Notes under the pieces: model-generated
The model's input: only the letters and a program-made list of their open reading frames with translations
The model's database searches: none
Told to the model about the DNA's origin: nothing
Shown: one piece after another, positions 25,427 through 34,039 of the stretch
How positions within the stretch are numbered: the stretch's first letter is position 1
Layout: every line of letters starts with the position of its first letter
Made by a program: the position numbers and the translations under genes
NCBI RefSeq assembly: GCF_900239185.1
Contig: NZ_OENA01000060.1
Location: 1 to 64,000 of the forward strand
DNA from: Tenacibaculum finnmarkense
GTDB lineage: Bacteria > Bacteroidota > Bacteroidia > Flavobacteriales > Flavobacteriaceae
DNA: 64,000 nt
Reading direction: 5' to 3'

Positions 25427-25921
25427 TTATGGGTTTAATACTTTTTTTAATTTATCTTTTGCTCTAGTCATTTTAACCCGAGCGTTTACTTGACTAATCC
25501 CTAAGGTTACAGCGATTTCTTTGTAGGGTTTGTCTTCTAGGTACAAAAATATAAGCGCTTTATCAATATCATTTAATGTGCGAATAGCTTTGTATAGTTC
25601 TTTTAATTGTAATTCTTGCGTATCGTCATAGTCCTCTGCTTTTATTTTAAAATTGTAGTCGGTAATATCGTGTGTTTTTACAGTTCTTGTTGATTTTCTG
25701 TATAAAGAAATTGCGGTATTTAAAGCAACTCTATACATCCAAGTACTAAATTTAGCATCACCTCTAAACTTGCTGTAGTTTTTCCAAAGTTGAATGGTTA
25801 TTTCTTGAAACAAATCATTATGCGCATCCTGATTTGTAGTATAAAGCCTACAAATTTTATGCACAATATTTTGATTTGCTTCAAAATCAGATAAAAAGTT
25901 ATTTTCTAGTTCCTTTTTCAC
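25427..25921 (-). CDS. ECF RNA polymerase sigma factor
   Basis: 164 residues. Region 2 includes DLFQEITIQLWKNYSKFRGD and FSTWMYRVALNTAIS. Region 4 is a helix-turn-helix (LEDKPYKEIAVTLGISQVNARVKMTRA). An extracytoplasmic-function sigma factor heading a three-gene operon with a membrane protein and a barrel protein, likely autoregulated. Confidence 0.9.
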   Translation of the reverse strand: MKKELENNFLSDFEANQNIVHKICRLYTTNQDAHNDLFQEITIQLWKNYSKFRGDAKFSTWMYRVALNTAISLYRKSTRTVKTHDITDYNFKIKAEDYDDTQELQLKELYKAIRTLNDIDKALIFLYLEDKPYKEIAVTLGISQVNARVKMTRAKDKLKKVLNP

Positions 25922-25955
25922 TAAGTTTCTTACAGTTGTTAAATTATAAGTAGCT

Positions 25956-25986
25956 CAAAAATACAATTTGTTACAATTCATCCCAA
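25956..25986 (-). promoter_or_regulatory. promoter of the ECF sigma operon
   Basis: Minus strand: TTG, 20 bp, then TATTTTTG (25963-25956), matching the Bacteroidota primary-sigma promoter. It lies 35 bp before the gene. Confidence 0.6.
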
Positions 25987-26014
25987 TAAAAATACGATTC
26001 AGTTATTTTTAATA

Positions 26015-26043
26015 TTGTAAAAGTTATTTAAAAAGCATCTTTG
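26015..26043 (+). promoter_or_regulatory. promoter upstream of the small ORF and LytS/LytTR genes
   Basis: TTG (26015-26017), 18 bp, CATCTTTG (26036-26043): a -33/-7 pair with one mismatch in the -7 box. Confidence 0.45.
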
Positions 26044-26072
26044 TAAGGAATTAACACTTAAAAAAATAACGT

Positions 26073-26141
26073 ATGAAATTTATAATAGCAGTATTTATAA
26101 CCGTATTATTTCTTATCGTTGAAATAATAATAACCAAATAA
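26073..26141 (+). CDS. putative 22-residue hydrophobic peptide
   Basis: ATG at 26073 starts a frame of 22 codons, MKFIIAVFITVLFLIVEIII plus TK, which would be a single membrane helix. It lies between a plausible promoter and the histidine kinase gene, 23 bp before that gene. It may be a small membrane regulator, a signal peptide pheromone, or just leader sequence. Only its composition and placement support it. Confidence 0.4.
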   Translation: MKFIIAVFITVLFLIVEIIITK

Positions 26142-26164
26142 TTTAAATAATAATAGTACAAAAT

Positions 26165-27181
26165 ATGAAAAAAGGCATACTTCTTTGTTTAAAAATCACC
26201 TTAATTTCTGGGTTGTTTTTTGTTTTGATAAACAAGCAATTTACATTAAAAGGCATCGGTTTAACGTTTTTTATTTCAGCAATTTATTCTTTTGGATTAG
26301 GCTTAGGAAATATTTTTTTAAATCATTACTTGAATACGAAATGGTCTTGGATTACACAAACAAATAAACGTGTTTGGGCGGGTATTATAGCAACTATTTT
26401 ATATATAATTCCTGTAATATTGGCAATTCACTACTTTTTGTTTATTATTTTATATGATAAAAATCCGCAGTACTTTTTTTCTGTAAAAATGATTTGGATA
26501 CATTTATTTTGGATAATCTTTTCTTTTGGAATATCCGCATTTTTACACGCTAGAGGTTTTATGAAAAACTGGAAAGCATCGGTAAAAAAAGAAACAAAAC
26601 AGCATGAAATTGTTGCAAAAACACAAACCGCAAAATTTGAAAGTTTAAAAAGTCAATTAGATCCTCATTTTTTGTTCAATAGTTTAAATGTGTTGGTTTC
26701 TTTAATCGGTGAAAACCCGAAGAAAGCCGAGAAATTTACTACAAAATTATCAAAAATATATCGCTATGTTTTAGAACAGCGAAATAAAGAGTTAATTCCG
26801 TTAGAAGAAGAATTGAAATTCGCAAAAAATTATATGGAACTCTTACAAATGCGCTTTGAAGATGCCGTAGAATTTAATATTCCTAGTTCGGTAAGTAATC
26901 CCGAATTAAAAATAGTACCATTATCATTACAATTATTATTAGAAAACGCGGTAAAACACAATGTAGTTTCATCAACAAAACCCTTAGAAATACATATTTT
27001 TGAACACGCTGATTTTCTAGAGGTTCAAAACACGCTACAGCCTAAAGAAAATATAGGTAAAAGTACAAAAATTGGTTTGAAAAATATTATAGATAGATAT
27101 GCTTTAATTACCGAAAAACCTGTAGAAATTAAAAGTAATAATAAAACATTTACCGTGAGTTTACCGCTGCTAATAAAATAG
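26165..27181 (+). CDS. LytS-type sensor histidine kinase
   Basis: 338 residues. Four predicted membrane helices lie in the first 130 residues, then the His_kinase domain with phosphoacceptor His168 in QLDPHFLFNSLNVL. A degenerate ATP-binding domain follows (LLENAVKHNVV, GLKNIIDRYAL). No extracellular sensor domain is visible, so it probably senses through the membrane segments. It is 9 bp upstream of its LytTR regulator. Confidence 0.9.
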   Translation: MKKGILLCLKITLISGLFFVLINKQFTLKGIGLTFFISAIYSFGLGLGNIFLNHYLNTKWSWITQTNKRVWAGIIATILYIIPVILAIHYFLFIILYDKNPQYFFSVKMIWIHLFWIIFSFGISAFLHARGFMKNWKASVKKETKQHEIVAKTQTAKFESLKSQLDPHFLFNSLNVLVSLIGENPKKAEKFTTKLSKIYRYVLEQRNKELIPLEEELKFAKNYMELLQMRFEDAVEFNIPSSVSNPELKIVPLSLQLLLENAVKHNVVSSTKPLEIHIFEHADFLEVQNTLQPKENIGKSTKIGLKNIIDRYALITEKPVEIKSNNKTFTVSLPLLIK

Positions 27182-27190
27182 AATAAAAAT

Positions 27191-27946
27191 ATGAATGTTA
27201 TTATTATAGAAGATGAAAAACCAGCGGCTAGACGTTTAAAAAGAATGCTTTCTGAGTTAAATATTGAAGCTAAAACGATGCTACATTCTGTGGAAGAATC
27301 TATCAATTGGTTTCAAAATAATGAACACCCTGATTTAATATTTTTAGATATTCAATTATCTGATGGATTATCATTTGAAATATTTGAAGAAATTGAAGTA
27401 AAATCAGCCATTATTTTTACAACCGCTTATGATGAATACGCATTAAAAACATTCAAATTAAATTCGATAGATTATCTATTAAAACCTCTTGACCAAGACG
27501 AGTTAAAGGTTGCTTTTGATAAATTTAAAGAGCATCAACCTAAAAAATCGGATATAAAAATTAATATTGATGCTATTCGAGAGCTGTTAGTAAATCCTGT
27601 TGATAGAAAGTTTAAAAAGCGATTTACTATTAAAGTTGGGCAACATATAAAAATGATACCTATTGATCAAATTGTTTGTTTATATTCAGAAAATAAAGCA
27701 ACGTATATTCATACAAATACGAACCGAAATTATTTAATAGATAATTCGTTAGAATATTGGCAAGAACAGCTAAATCCTGAATATTTTTTTAGAGTAAATA
27801 GAACTTTTATCATTCATGTAAATGCCATAAAAGACATTATATCTTACACAAATTCTCGCTTACAATTAGTATTACATTTTTATGATGAATCAGAAATAAT
27901 AGTAAGTAGAGAGCGAGTAAAAGTCTTTAAAAATTGGATTGATTAA
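27191..27946 (+). CDS. LytTR family response regulator
   Basis: 251 residues. The receiver domain (about 1-115) has phosphoacceptor Asp53 (LIFLDIQLSDG), conserved Thr in IIFTTAYDEYA and Lys in YLLKPL. The LytTR DNA-binding domain (about 150-250) contains IPIDQIVCLYSENKATYIHT and FFRVNRTFIIHVN. It pairs with the kinase upstream. Its targets are not evident here. Confidence 0.93.
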   Translation: MNVIIIEDEKPAARRLKRMLSELNIEAKTMLHSVEESINWFQNNEHPDLIFLDIQLSDGLSFEIFEEIEVKSAIIFTTAYDEYALKTFKLNSIDYLLKPLDQDELKVAFDKFKEHQPKKSDIKINIDAIRELLVNPVDRKFKKRFTIKVGQHIKMIPIDQIVCLYSENKATYIHTNTNRNYLIDNSLEYWQEQLNPEYFFRVNRTFIIHVNAIKDIISYTNSRLQLVLHFYDESEIIVSRERVKVFKNWID

Positions 27947-27962
27947 TTTTGAGTGTAAATAA

Positions 27963-29006
27963 TCAGTTGTTTTTTATTTGATTAAATATTTTTTTAGAAA
28001 AAGTTAATGCTGAAAAATTAGTTTTATTAACTAGTACTTCTTTTAAAGATTGTTCTTTTTCTTTTTTCTCTAGATAAAAAGGGTCTTTATGGAAATCATA
28101 AATAAATTCTTTGGCAATATATTTATAAGTATTCCATTCTTCTTTAATTTTTGAAGAATGATTTTCAAGAGACCAAACTTGAAAACTATTACTTTTAAAA
28201 AAATGAAAAACACTTGTTTCTAAATCTTCATGACTACGCTCTAAACCATAAATTAATCTCATTGATACTGTTTGCCATTTCAATGAAAAATTTAACCACC
28301 ACATATAATCGTATAGCGAAATTATTTTAAAAGGTGATTCTTTTATTACAGGTGCTATAAAATCTATAATTTGATTTGTAAATTTATCGGTACCTAATTT
28401 TCTGGAGACAATAAATTCTAAAATATCTTCATAAGGAGTAAAAGCATCACCTGTTAGAATAGGGTATTTAAGTTTATCGCTACCAAAAAGTTGGTCGCCA
28501 TGTTCGCCTGTTATAATAGTTTCTGTTGGTTGAATATGATTAAAAATAGTTGTTTTAATCATTTCATAATTAAGTTTATTATCAATAATATCGTTGAAAA
28601 AAGTAGGATATTCTATAATCGATTCTTTTGATAATAAAATAGATAATCGGTTAATTTTATCAATAGATTTTAATTCATTTATTAACGATATTAATGCTAC
28701 GGTAGAATCAATTCCACCAGACCATAATACTTTAATTCCTCCATCAGTCGCATTAATTATTTCACGAGCTCTTTCACTACATATTTCTGAAAATGTTTTT
28801 GATGTATTTGATGTTTGAGGTATTTTATCTAAAATGGTAAAATCAATTCCAGAATCTAAATTTTTTGTACGGTCAATTAAAGTAGCACCAAAAAATAGAC
28901 AACTCTGCAAGTAAATAGGATTTGCTTTTTTCTTAATTTCTTTACTATTGAATAATTGTTTTTTAGATAAATAGTAAATACTATTAAGATTTGACAAAGG
29001 CATCAT
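27963..29006 (-). CDS. PP-loop asparagine-synthetase-like protein
   Basis: 347 residues. The ATP-pyrophosphatase PP-loop is VLWSGGIDSTVALISL, and TGEHGDQLFGSD matches the synthetase site of AsnB-type enzymes. There is no glutaminase (Ntn) domain, so the amine donor must come from elsewhere, as in beta-lactam or lasso-peptide cyclases. It overlaps the upstream 129-residue gene by 23 bp and belongs to a three-gene unit with a cupin. It probably makes an amide or adenylates a carboxylate. The substrate is unknown. Confidence 0.75.
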   Translation of the reverse strand: MMPLSNLNSIYYLSKKQLFNSKEIKKKANPIYLQSCLFFGATLIDRTKNLDSGIDFTILDKIPQTSNTSKTFSEICSERAREIINATDGGIKVLWSGGIDSTVALISLINELKSIDKINRLSILLSKESIIEYPTFFNDIIDNKLNYEMIKTTIFNHIQPTETIITGEHGDQLFGSDKLKYPILTGDAFTPYEDILEFIVSRKLGTDKFTNQIIDFIAPVIKESPFKIISLYDYMWWLNFSLKWQTVSMRLIYGLERSHEDLETSVFHFFKSNSFQVWSLENHSSKIKEEWNTYKYIAKEFIYDFHKDPFYLEKKEKEQSLKEVLVNKTNFSALTFSKKIFNQIKNN

Positions 29007-29373
29007 GACGTATTTTTTTACAAGTATTCAAATATATTTTTAGCTTATCTTCTAATAATGATTTTTCAAAATCTTTAAAAGAATGTGTATAAAGTCCTGA
29101 GAAATTTAATTTTTCACCTTTTGTAGTAATTTGAAGCAGTAAAAATTTCTTTTTAAAAAACCAAAATCCATTTATAGCTTCTATAACCCATGTATTTTTT
29201 TTACGGCTTACTTTATAAGTTACATTATATTTTACCTGTTTTTTAGAGTAAGTACCCGATTCATAATTAACTATTTTTTCTCTAATCAGGAAATCTCTTT
29301 TTTTAGTTTTACACATTTCATTAAAATCTTTAAGAAATGCATTAATAATTTTATCAATATTTTCGTTGCTCAT
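28984..29373 (-). CDS. unknown protein in the cupin/PP-loop operon
   Basis: 129 residues, basic, no signal peptide or membrane helix. It contains KVSRKKNTWVIEAINGFWFF and ends in a lysine-rich helix. No family was recognised. Its 3' end overlaps the PP-loop synthetase gene by 23 bp and its start follows the cupin gene by 3 bp, so it is very likely co-expressed and may be a carrier or partner protein. Confidence 0.65.
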   Translation of the reverse strand: MSNENIDKIINAFLKDFNEMCKTKKRDFLIREKIVNYESGTYSKKQVKYNVTYKVSRKKNTWVIEAINGFWFFKKKFLLLQITTKGEKLNFSGLYTHSFKDFEKSLLEDKLKIYLNTCKKIRHDAFVKS

Positions 29374-29376
29374 TTT

Positions 29377-30009
29377 TTAAATCATAATAGTACCATTAAA
29401 CATAGGGTGGTTTTTTTCTATTGCTCCAACAGAAGAAAAAATATGTAAAGGAATTGCAATTAAAGGTTTTTCTGTGTCTGTTTCAAAATGATGTGGGCAC
29501 ATTGGTTCAAGAACACAAACAGAACCAGGTTTTAACTCCGTAATTATATTTTTATTTTCAATACCGACAATACTTTTTCCATACCCTTCAATAATTAAAA
29601 CAACTCTAACAGTTGAATGAATATGATGCTCTTGCTCTTTACTAAAAGCGGGCATTTTTAAGTATTGTAATGTAGGATCTCCTAGTCTTATCGGAGGAAA
29701 TAATTGCTTTGTAGAACAGCCATTTACGTATGGTAAAGTAGTAACTCCTTCCATTGATATAGATGCTTCAGGAGGCATATAACCACGTATTATAGTTGCT
29801 AAATGAATAGATTTAATTTTGCAAGGACCTTTTTTAACTTTAGCAAATTTTAAATCATCATCAAAATAATATATGCAGTCTCCAAGTTCTACATCAATAG
29901 TATGATTTCCTATAAAAGATTGAAAAAAGTAAAGTTGATTAGAATCACTTTTAAATACTGTAGGTGATTTAGTTTCATAGTAATAAGCTCCAAATGTTTC
30001 GTTTGTCAT
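29377..30009 (-). CDS. cupin-domain protein
   Basis: 210 residues. A cupin fold in the second half (about 125-200) shows EQEHHIHSTVRVVLIIEGYG, with HxH metal ligands, and LKPGSVCVLEPMCPHHFETD with a further histidine. The N-terminal half may be a second, degenerate cupin. First gene of a compact operon with an unknown protein and a PP-loop synthetase. Possible roles are oxygenase, isomerase or metabolite binding. Confidence 0.75.
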   Translation of the reverse strand: MTNETFGAYYYETKSPTVFKSDSNQLYFFQSFIGNHTIDVELGDCIYYFDDDLKFAKVKKGPCKIKSIHLATIIRGYMPPEASISMEGVTTLPYVNGCSTKQLFPPIRLGDPTLQYLKMPAFSKEQEHHIHSTVRVVLIIEGYGKSIVGIENKNIITELKPGSVCVLEPMCPHHFETDTEKPLIAIPLHIFSSVGAIEKNHPMFNGTIMI

Positions 30010-30095
30010 TGGTTTGTTTTAGTCAAATTATATAGGACAATAGAGGTATTTCCTTTCCATTTTTCACCAAATTTAAGAAATATAAAACGACATTA

Positions 30096-30112
30096 CTAAG
30101 AGCTTGTTTAAT
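30096..30112. repeat. end fragment of MITE-like repeat
   Basis: TAAGAGCTTGTTTAATT resembles the left end of the element at 17257. No other part of the element is present in this 114-bp gap. Confidence 0.3.
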
Positions 30113-30123
30113 TTTTTGCAGAA

Positions 30124-30438
30124 TTAAAGCGTTTTGGTAATTGTTTTAAGAATTTTTATTTTTTCGGTATGTAAACTTTGTGACAAATTCCAAATTGCGT
30201 CTTCACTAGCTGAATAAAAAGAGTTTGGTTCAGTATTATTTTTAGATGATTCTGTAAGTAAATCTCTATTTTTTAGCCATTTTTCAGAAAAGTAAAACTC
30301 TTCTAATATTTTTGTTTTTTGTATCAATTTTTTAAGCTTTTTATGGTGTTTTTTAATTTGGATAAATTCTTTTTCTACCTCAAAAAGTAAGGAATCCATT
30401 TCTTTGAATTCTTTTTTTATAGCATCATTATTATTCAT
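30124..30438 (-). CDS. DUF4298-like small protein
   Basis: 104 residues, mainly helical with a lysine-rich coiled-coil start. The motif LEEFYFSEKWLKNRDLL followed by FYSASEDAIWNL fits the DUF4298 family as I remember it. Cytoplasmic, function unknown. It starts 14 bp before the coding end of the upstream M15 peptidase gene region and is probably co-transcribed with it. Confidence 0.65.
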   Translation of the reverse strand: MNNNDAIKKEFKEMDSLLFEVEKEFIQIKKHHKKLKKLIQKTKILEEFYFSEKWLKNRDLLTESSKNNTEPNSFYSASEDAIWNLSQSLHTEKIKILKTITKTL

Positions 30439-30452
30439 TTTATAAACTTTTT

Positions 30453-31268
30453 TTATTGTTTGATTTTTAGTGTTTTATTAATGCCGTTTACATAAAGTTC
30501 TATTATATTTAATTCCGATGCTAAATATGCACCTTTAAAGCCCGAAATATCTTTTGCTTGAATATTTTTAATATAAAAATTTAAATATTTTTTACTAAGC
30601 GGAAGATAAGACCAGTGCCATTTTTCCATATGATACCCTTTTCGCCCCATATATTTTGAGGTATATACTTGGTAAAAACCGTAAAGTGGCGCGTTTTTAA
30701 GCAGCCAATCGTGTTCTTTTTTTCCTTTTCCTGTATCAAAATAAGAATTATTCAGGTTATTTAAATCAATATCAGTACCCCAATGATGACGAGATGTTGA
30801 AGGCATTGCGCTATATTCTAAAATTTTAAGCGCTCTGTCAATTTCTTTTAAAGCATTATATTTCTTCCATTTTCGTTCCCAAATTCCTTTTTGTTCATAA
30901 AAACTTCGCGTACCAGAAATTATTTTTAAATCAATGTTCTCTTTTTTAGCATGCGCATACATTTTTATAAATGCCGCATATACTTCCTTATTAATATAAA
31001 GTGTTTTAGAAGCGTGTTTTTTACGAACTTTAGTAAAAGAACTATCTTTTTTGTAATTAAATTTACCTACTATAAAATTAGTGCTGTAGTTGTATTCTTT
31101 TTCTTTTATTATCGTTTTTTCTGTTGCTTCTTGTATTGCTTTTGTTGTTATTTCTTCTTTTATACTTGTTGTAATAGCAATACTACTTGTGATATTGCTG
31201 TTTTTTTGTTTATCATTTTTACAGGCATACGTGTAAATCAGTATAAAAAGTATAAGGGTTTTTTTCAT
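30453..31268 (-). CDS. M15 family D-Ala-D-Ala carboxypeptidase lipoprotein
   Basis: 271 residues with lipobox YTYAC (Cys16). The VanY/M15 core shows ISGTRSFYEQKGIWERKW, zinc-binding SRHHWGTDIDL and HMEKWHWSYLP. It probably trims D-alanine from peptidoglycan stem peptides from an envelope-anchored position. The region between the lipobox and the domain (about 17-70) is a flexible charged tether. Confidence 0.88.
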   Translation of the reverse strand: MKKTLILFILIYTYACKNDKQKNSNITSSIAITTSIKEEITTKAIQEATEKTIIKEKEYNYSTNFIVGKFNYKKDSSFTKVRKKHASKTLYINKEVYAAFIKMYAHAKKENIDLKIISGTRSFYEQKGIWERKWKKYNALKEIDRALKILEYSAMPSTSRHHWGTDIDLNNLNNSYFDTGKGKKEHDWLLKNAPLYGFYQVYTSKYMGRKGYHMEKWHWSYLPLSKKYLNFYIKNIQAKDISGFKGAYLASELNIIELYVNGINKTLKIKQ

Positions 31269-31368
31269 TTTTGATGTTTTTGTAAAAATGTTTTTTGATG
31301 AATAGAGTTGTTCTGTATTTGAAGTGTTAAATATAGATAATAAAAAGAGTGAGAAAAATATCTAAAGT

Positions 31369-31412
31369 AAAAAAGCTCAAAATATAATATTTTTATATTT
31401 TGAGCTTTTTTT
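31369..31412 (-). terminator. terminator downstream of nlpE-like gene
   Basis: Long stem AAAAAGCTCAAAATATAA / TTATATTTTGAGCTTTTT, with flanking T (plus) and A runs that would let it work in both directions. Confidence 0.8.
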
Positions 31413-31437
31413 AAGCATTATGATGAGCATATTTTTA

Positions 31438-32217
31438 CTATTTACAATAGTTTTCAGGAGTAATAGCAGCTACCGATTTAATTGCTACTGTTTCTAAAAC
31501 ACTTTCATATTGTTCAGCAAAACCTTCTGTAGCTTTTCCGATATTTTTTACAGTAAGTTCAGCCATTACAGGTGTATAAGGAGTTTTTTGGTTTCCTATT
31601 TCCTTATAATAAAGCGCTCTTAATTTATTACTTGGATCCGTAATCCAATAAGAATTTTCAGCATCACAAGGTCTAAAAGATGAAACTTCATGCCCAAAAG
31701 TAAGAAACCCTTTTATTACTTTATTTGAAAAATCAATAGGGTTATTTGACGCTTTTTTTAACGTGTACATTTCCGCAAATTCAGAAGCTGTTTCTTGCCC
31801 GTCTTTATCTAATAAAATCAATTTATTTTCTTTAACAGCATATAGTGTCGTTTGGTTTTCAGAAGCTTTTTCTGATTTTAAAATGATTTTTCCGCCATCT
31901 TTAGTAAACGAAAAAGTTCCTTTACTATCAAAATAACCATTTTCAGTTCCTAAATATAAATCTGATTTTTCAAATGTTTTATCGTTGTTTAGTTTTACCG
32001 TAGTCAAAATTCCAGGGCAACTAGCACAAGGAAAAAAACTATGATAGGTACCATTCCAATCTAAAGAAATTTCAGAAGTATGACTATCAACCGTTTTTAC
32101 AACTTCTTTTACATCTTCTTTTTTAACGGTATTTTCAGGGTTATTTTTATGCTCGTTATTTTTGCATCCAAATAAAGCAATTGCAATTGATAAAGCTAAA
32201 ATGTGTATTTTTTTCAT
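31438..32217 (-). CDS. nlpE: NlpE-type copper/envelope-stress lipoprotein
   Basis: 259 residues with lipobox ALFGC (Cys18). The NlpE N-terminal domain starts WNGTYHSFFPCASCPGI with the CxxC pair, followed by the beta-barrel strands YLGTENGYFDSKGTFSF. A second domain (about 170-255) has CDAENSYWITDPSNKLRALY. In other bacteria NlpE senses adhesion or copper at the outer membrane. The Cpx system it signals to in Enterobacteria is not expected here. Confidence 0.85.
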   Translation of the reverse strand: MKKIHILALSIAIALFGCKNNEHKNNPENTVKKEDVKEVVKTVDSHTSEISLDWNGTYHSFFPCASCPGILTTVKLNNDKTFEKSDLYLGTENGYFDSKGTFSFTKDGGKIILKSEKASENQTTLYAVKENKLILLDKDGQETASEFAEMYTLKKASNNPIDFSNKVIKGFLTFGHEVSSFRPCDAENSYWITDPSNKLRALYYKEIGNQKTPYTPVMAELTVKNIGKATEGFAEQYESVLETVAIKSVAAITPENYCK

Positions 32218-32303
32218 AATTAATATGCGGTTAAAATTTTTTACTAAGGTTGTTGTTTTTCGAAGGCAATTATCGTGCCGTAAATTACTTTTGAAATGAA
32301 TCT

Positions 32304-33302
32304 TTAATCCTGTTTTTGCGCTTTTATAAAATCAGTAATTAAATAGCTAATAAATTTCCCAACCTGCTTGACCGCTGAGGGGTCTTGCATAACCGTAGGC
32401 GCTCCTTCGCAAATATGGATATAACTAGCATTAGTGTTTTTAGCAAAATAATACACAAACTTACGTGTTTGCTGAGGTGAAAAACCACTAGGAGTCATAG
32501 CGCTGCTAGGAAAATTTTGAATACAATCTAAATCTATTTCAATACCAAAAGGTTTGTTTTGAATAAAATTTTCAGCACGTAATAGCTCATTTTCAAAAGG
32601 AATCGACTTATAAACTTCTAATTCCTCATAGGTATTATAGCCAATATTAACATTGCTATGAATGTAGTCAAAAATATATTGTGGGGTGTAGCTTTCATGC
32701 AAGCCAAACATAAAGTAATTCTCTAAATATTTATGTTCAATTGCATAAGAAAACCCGTTACCGCTATGGCGTTCTTCTAATTTTCGCAAGTCGGTATGTG
32801 CATCTAAATTGATCACATTAATCGGCTGTTTTTTAGCTTCGGATAATCCTTTTAAATTCCCGTAAGAATTATTATGTCCGCCACCAATTATAATCGGAAT
32901 TTTATTGGCTTTAACGATTTTTTTAACAAGTTCAGATACTTCTTTATCAATAGCTTTAACTAGTAAATTACCTTTTTCTCTATCAGAAGTATTAAAGGTT
33001 GAAACGTCGTCTAAAAAATCTAAATAACCTAAAACAAGAATATCTTTTCCGCTGATAAATTGATTTTCTTGAATATTTAAAAACGATTTTAAAGCAGGAA
33101 TAAAAGCAGTATGAGCGCCACCGTTTCCGTAATTCATTTTTACGCCAATATCTTCGGGTACGCCAATAATTACAAATTTAGCGGAACAATTTTGAAGTTC
33201 ATCTAAAGAAGAAATAGTTTGTACACATTGCCCAATTTTTGTTTCTCCTTCTCGGGGATTTACAAAATTAGCAGTATCATTTTTATTGAATATTTTAAGC
33301 AT
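32304..33302 (-). CDS. hutG: formimidoylglutamase (arginase family)
   Basis: 332 residues, ureohydrolase fold. Manganese-binding motifs are GGGHNNSYG, NLDAHTDLR and EIDLDCIQ. It hydrolyses N-formimidoyl-glutamate in histidine degradation, supported by the nearby hutI. Agmatinase or arginase activity is a less likely alternative. It is separated from hutI by two unrelated genes. Confidence 0.85.
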   Translation of the reverse strand: MLKIFNKNDTANFVNPREGETKIGQCVQTISSLDELQNCSAKFVIIGVPEDIGVKMNYGNGGAHTAFIPALKSFLNIQENQFISGKDILVLGYLDFLDDVSTFNTSDREKGNLLVKAIDKEVSELVKKIVKANKIPIIIGGGHNNSYGNLKGLSEAKKQPINVINLDAHTDLRKLEERHSGNGFSYAIEHKYLENYFMFGLHESYTPQYIFDYIHSNVNIGYNTYEELEVYKSIPFENELLRAENFIQNKPFGIEIDLDCIQNFPSSAMTPSGFSPQQTRKFVYYFAKNTNASYIHICEGAPTVMQDPSAVKQVGKFISYLITDFIKAQKQD

Positions 33303-33413
33303 TATTTTATTTTTTTTTCTGGAGATGTTGTTAGAAGTAAAGGAGTCTGATTTTAAGCGTTTAATAAAATCAGATACGAAACTACCTTTTTTTAGTATAA
33401 ATTCACAATTATT

Positions 33414-33947
33414 TTATACCTTATTAGCTGTATTTTTCTGTTTAAAATATTCAATTGGATTTAAGTAAAATATTTTTTTCCAACCTTGCTTTTCTGAATC
33501 AATTCTCCAAACGTATGGAATTATTGTCAAAATAGAGTAGTGCAAGTGTGGAGATTTTCCAGCTGCATTTCCACTTGTTCCAACTGTTCCGATTGTTGAA
33601 TTTTTATTTACAAAAGAAAAACAGGGTGTTCTTAATTCATTCAGATGTGCATAATAATGAATTCTCCATTTAGGACCAAGGATAACAATTACTTTTCCTC
33701 CAACATTTATTTCGCCAGTATATAACACTAATCCAGAAGTAGATGAATTAATTTTAGTTCCTTTTTTAGCAAAGATATCTACCCCTTTGTGAGTAACTGA
33801 TTTTCCCCAAGGATAAAACCAAAATGATTTGGAATTGTAGTCGTATTTCGTTGCACCTTTTACAGGCATATTCAAATTTTGAGGAATTAAAAACCCAATA
33901 ATTGAAACTGTAAGAACCCCTAATAAAACTTTTTTCCTTTTTCTCAA
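33414..33947 (-). CDS. M23 family metallopeptidase
   Basis: 177 residues with an N-terminal membrane anchor or signal (VLLGVLTVSIIGFLI). The LytM/M23 motifs are VTHKGVDIFAKKGT, IHYYAHLNE and GKSPHLHYS. The zinc ligand aspartate and histidines are all present, so an active peptidoglycan endopeptidase is likely. With the neighbouring lipoprotein hydrolase it interrupts the hut genes. Confidence 0.85.
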   Translation of the reverse strand: MRKRKKVLLGVLTVSIIGFLIPQNLNMPVKGATKYDYNSKSFWFYPWGKSVTHKGVDIFAKKGTKINSSTSGLVLYTGEINVGGKVIVILGPKWRIHYYAHLNELRTPCFSFVNKNSTIGTVGTSGNAAGKSPHLHYSILTIIPYVWRIDSEKQGWKKIFYLNPIEYFKQKNTANKV

Positions 33948-34039
33948 TTTCCTTCAATTTTAATGACAACCAATATTTTACATATAGTTTTTTTTAAAAA
34001 AAAAAACACTAAATTTAGTAAGTATTTACTAATAACTTG

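Noticed and set aside
33286..33468. A 60-codon plus-strand frame between hutG and the M23 peptidase gene.
   Set aside because: It overlaps the start of hutG and the end of the M23 gene and has no features of a protein.
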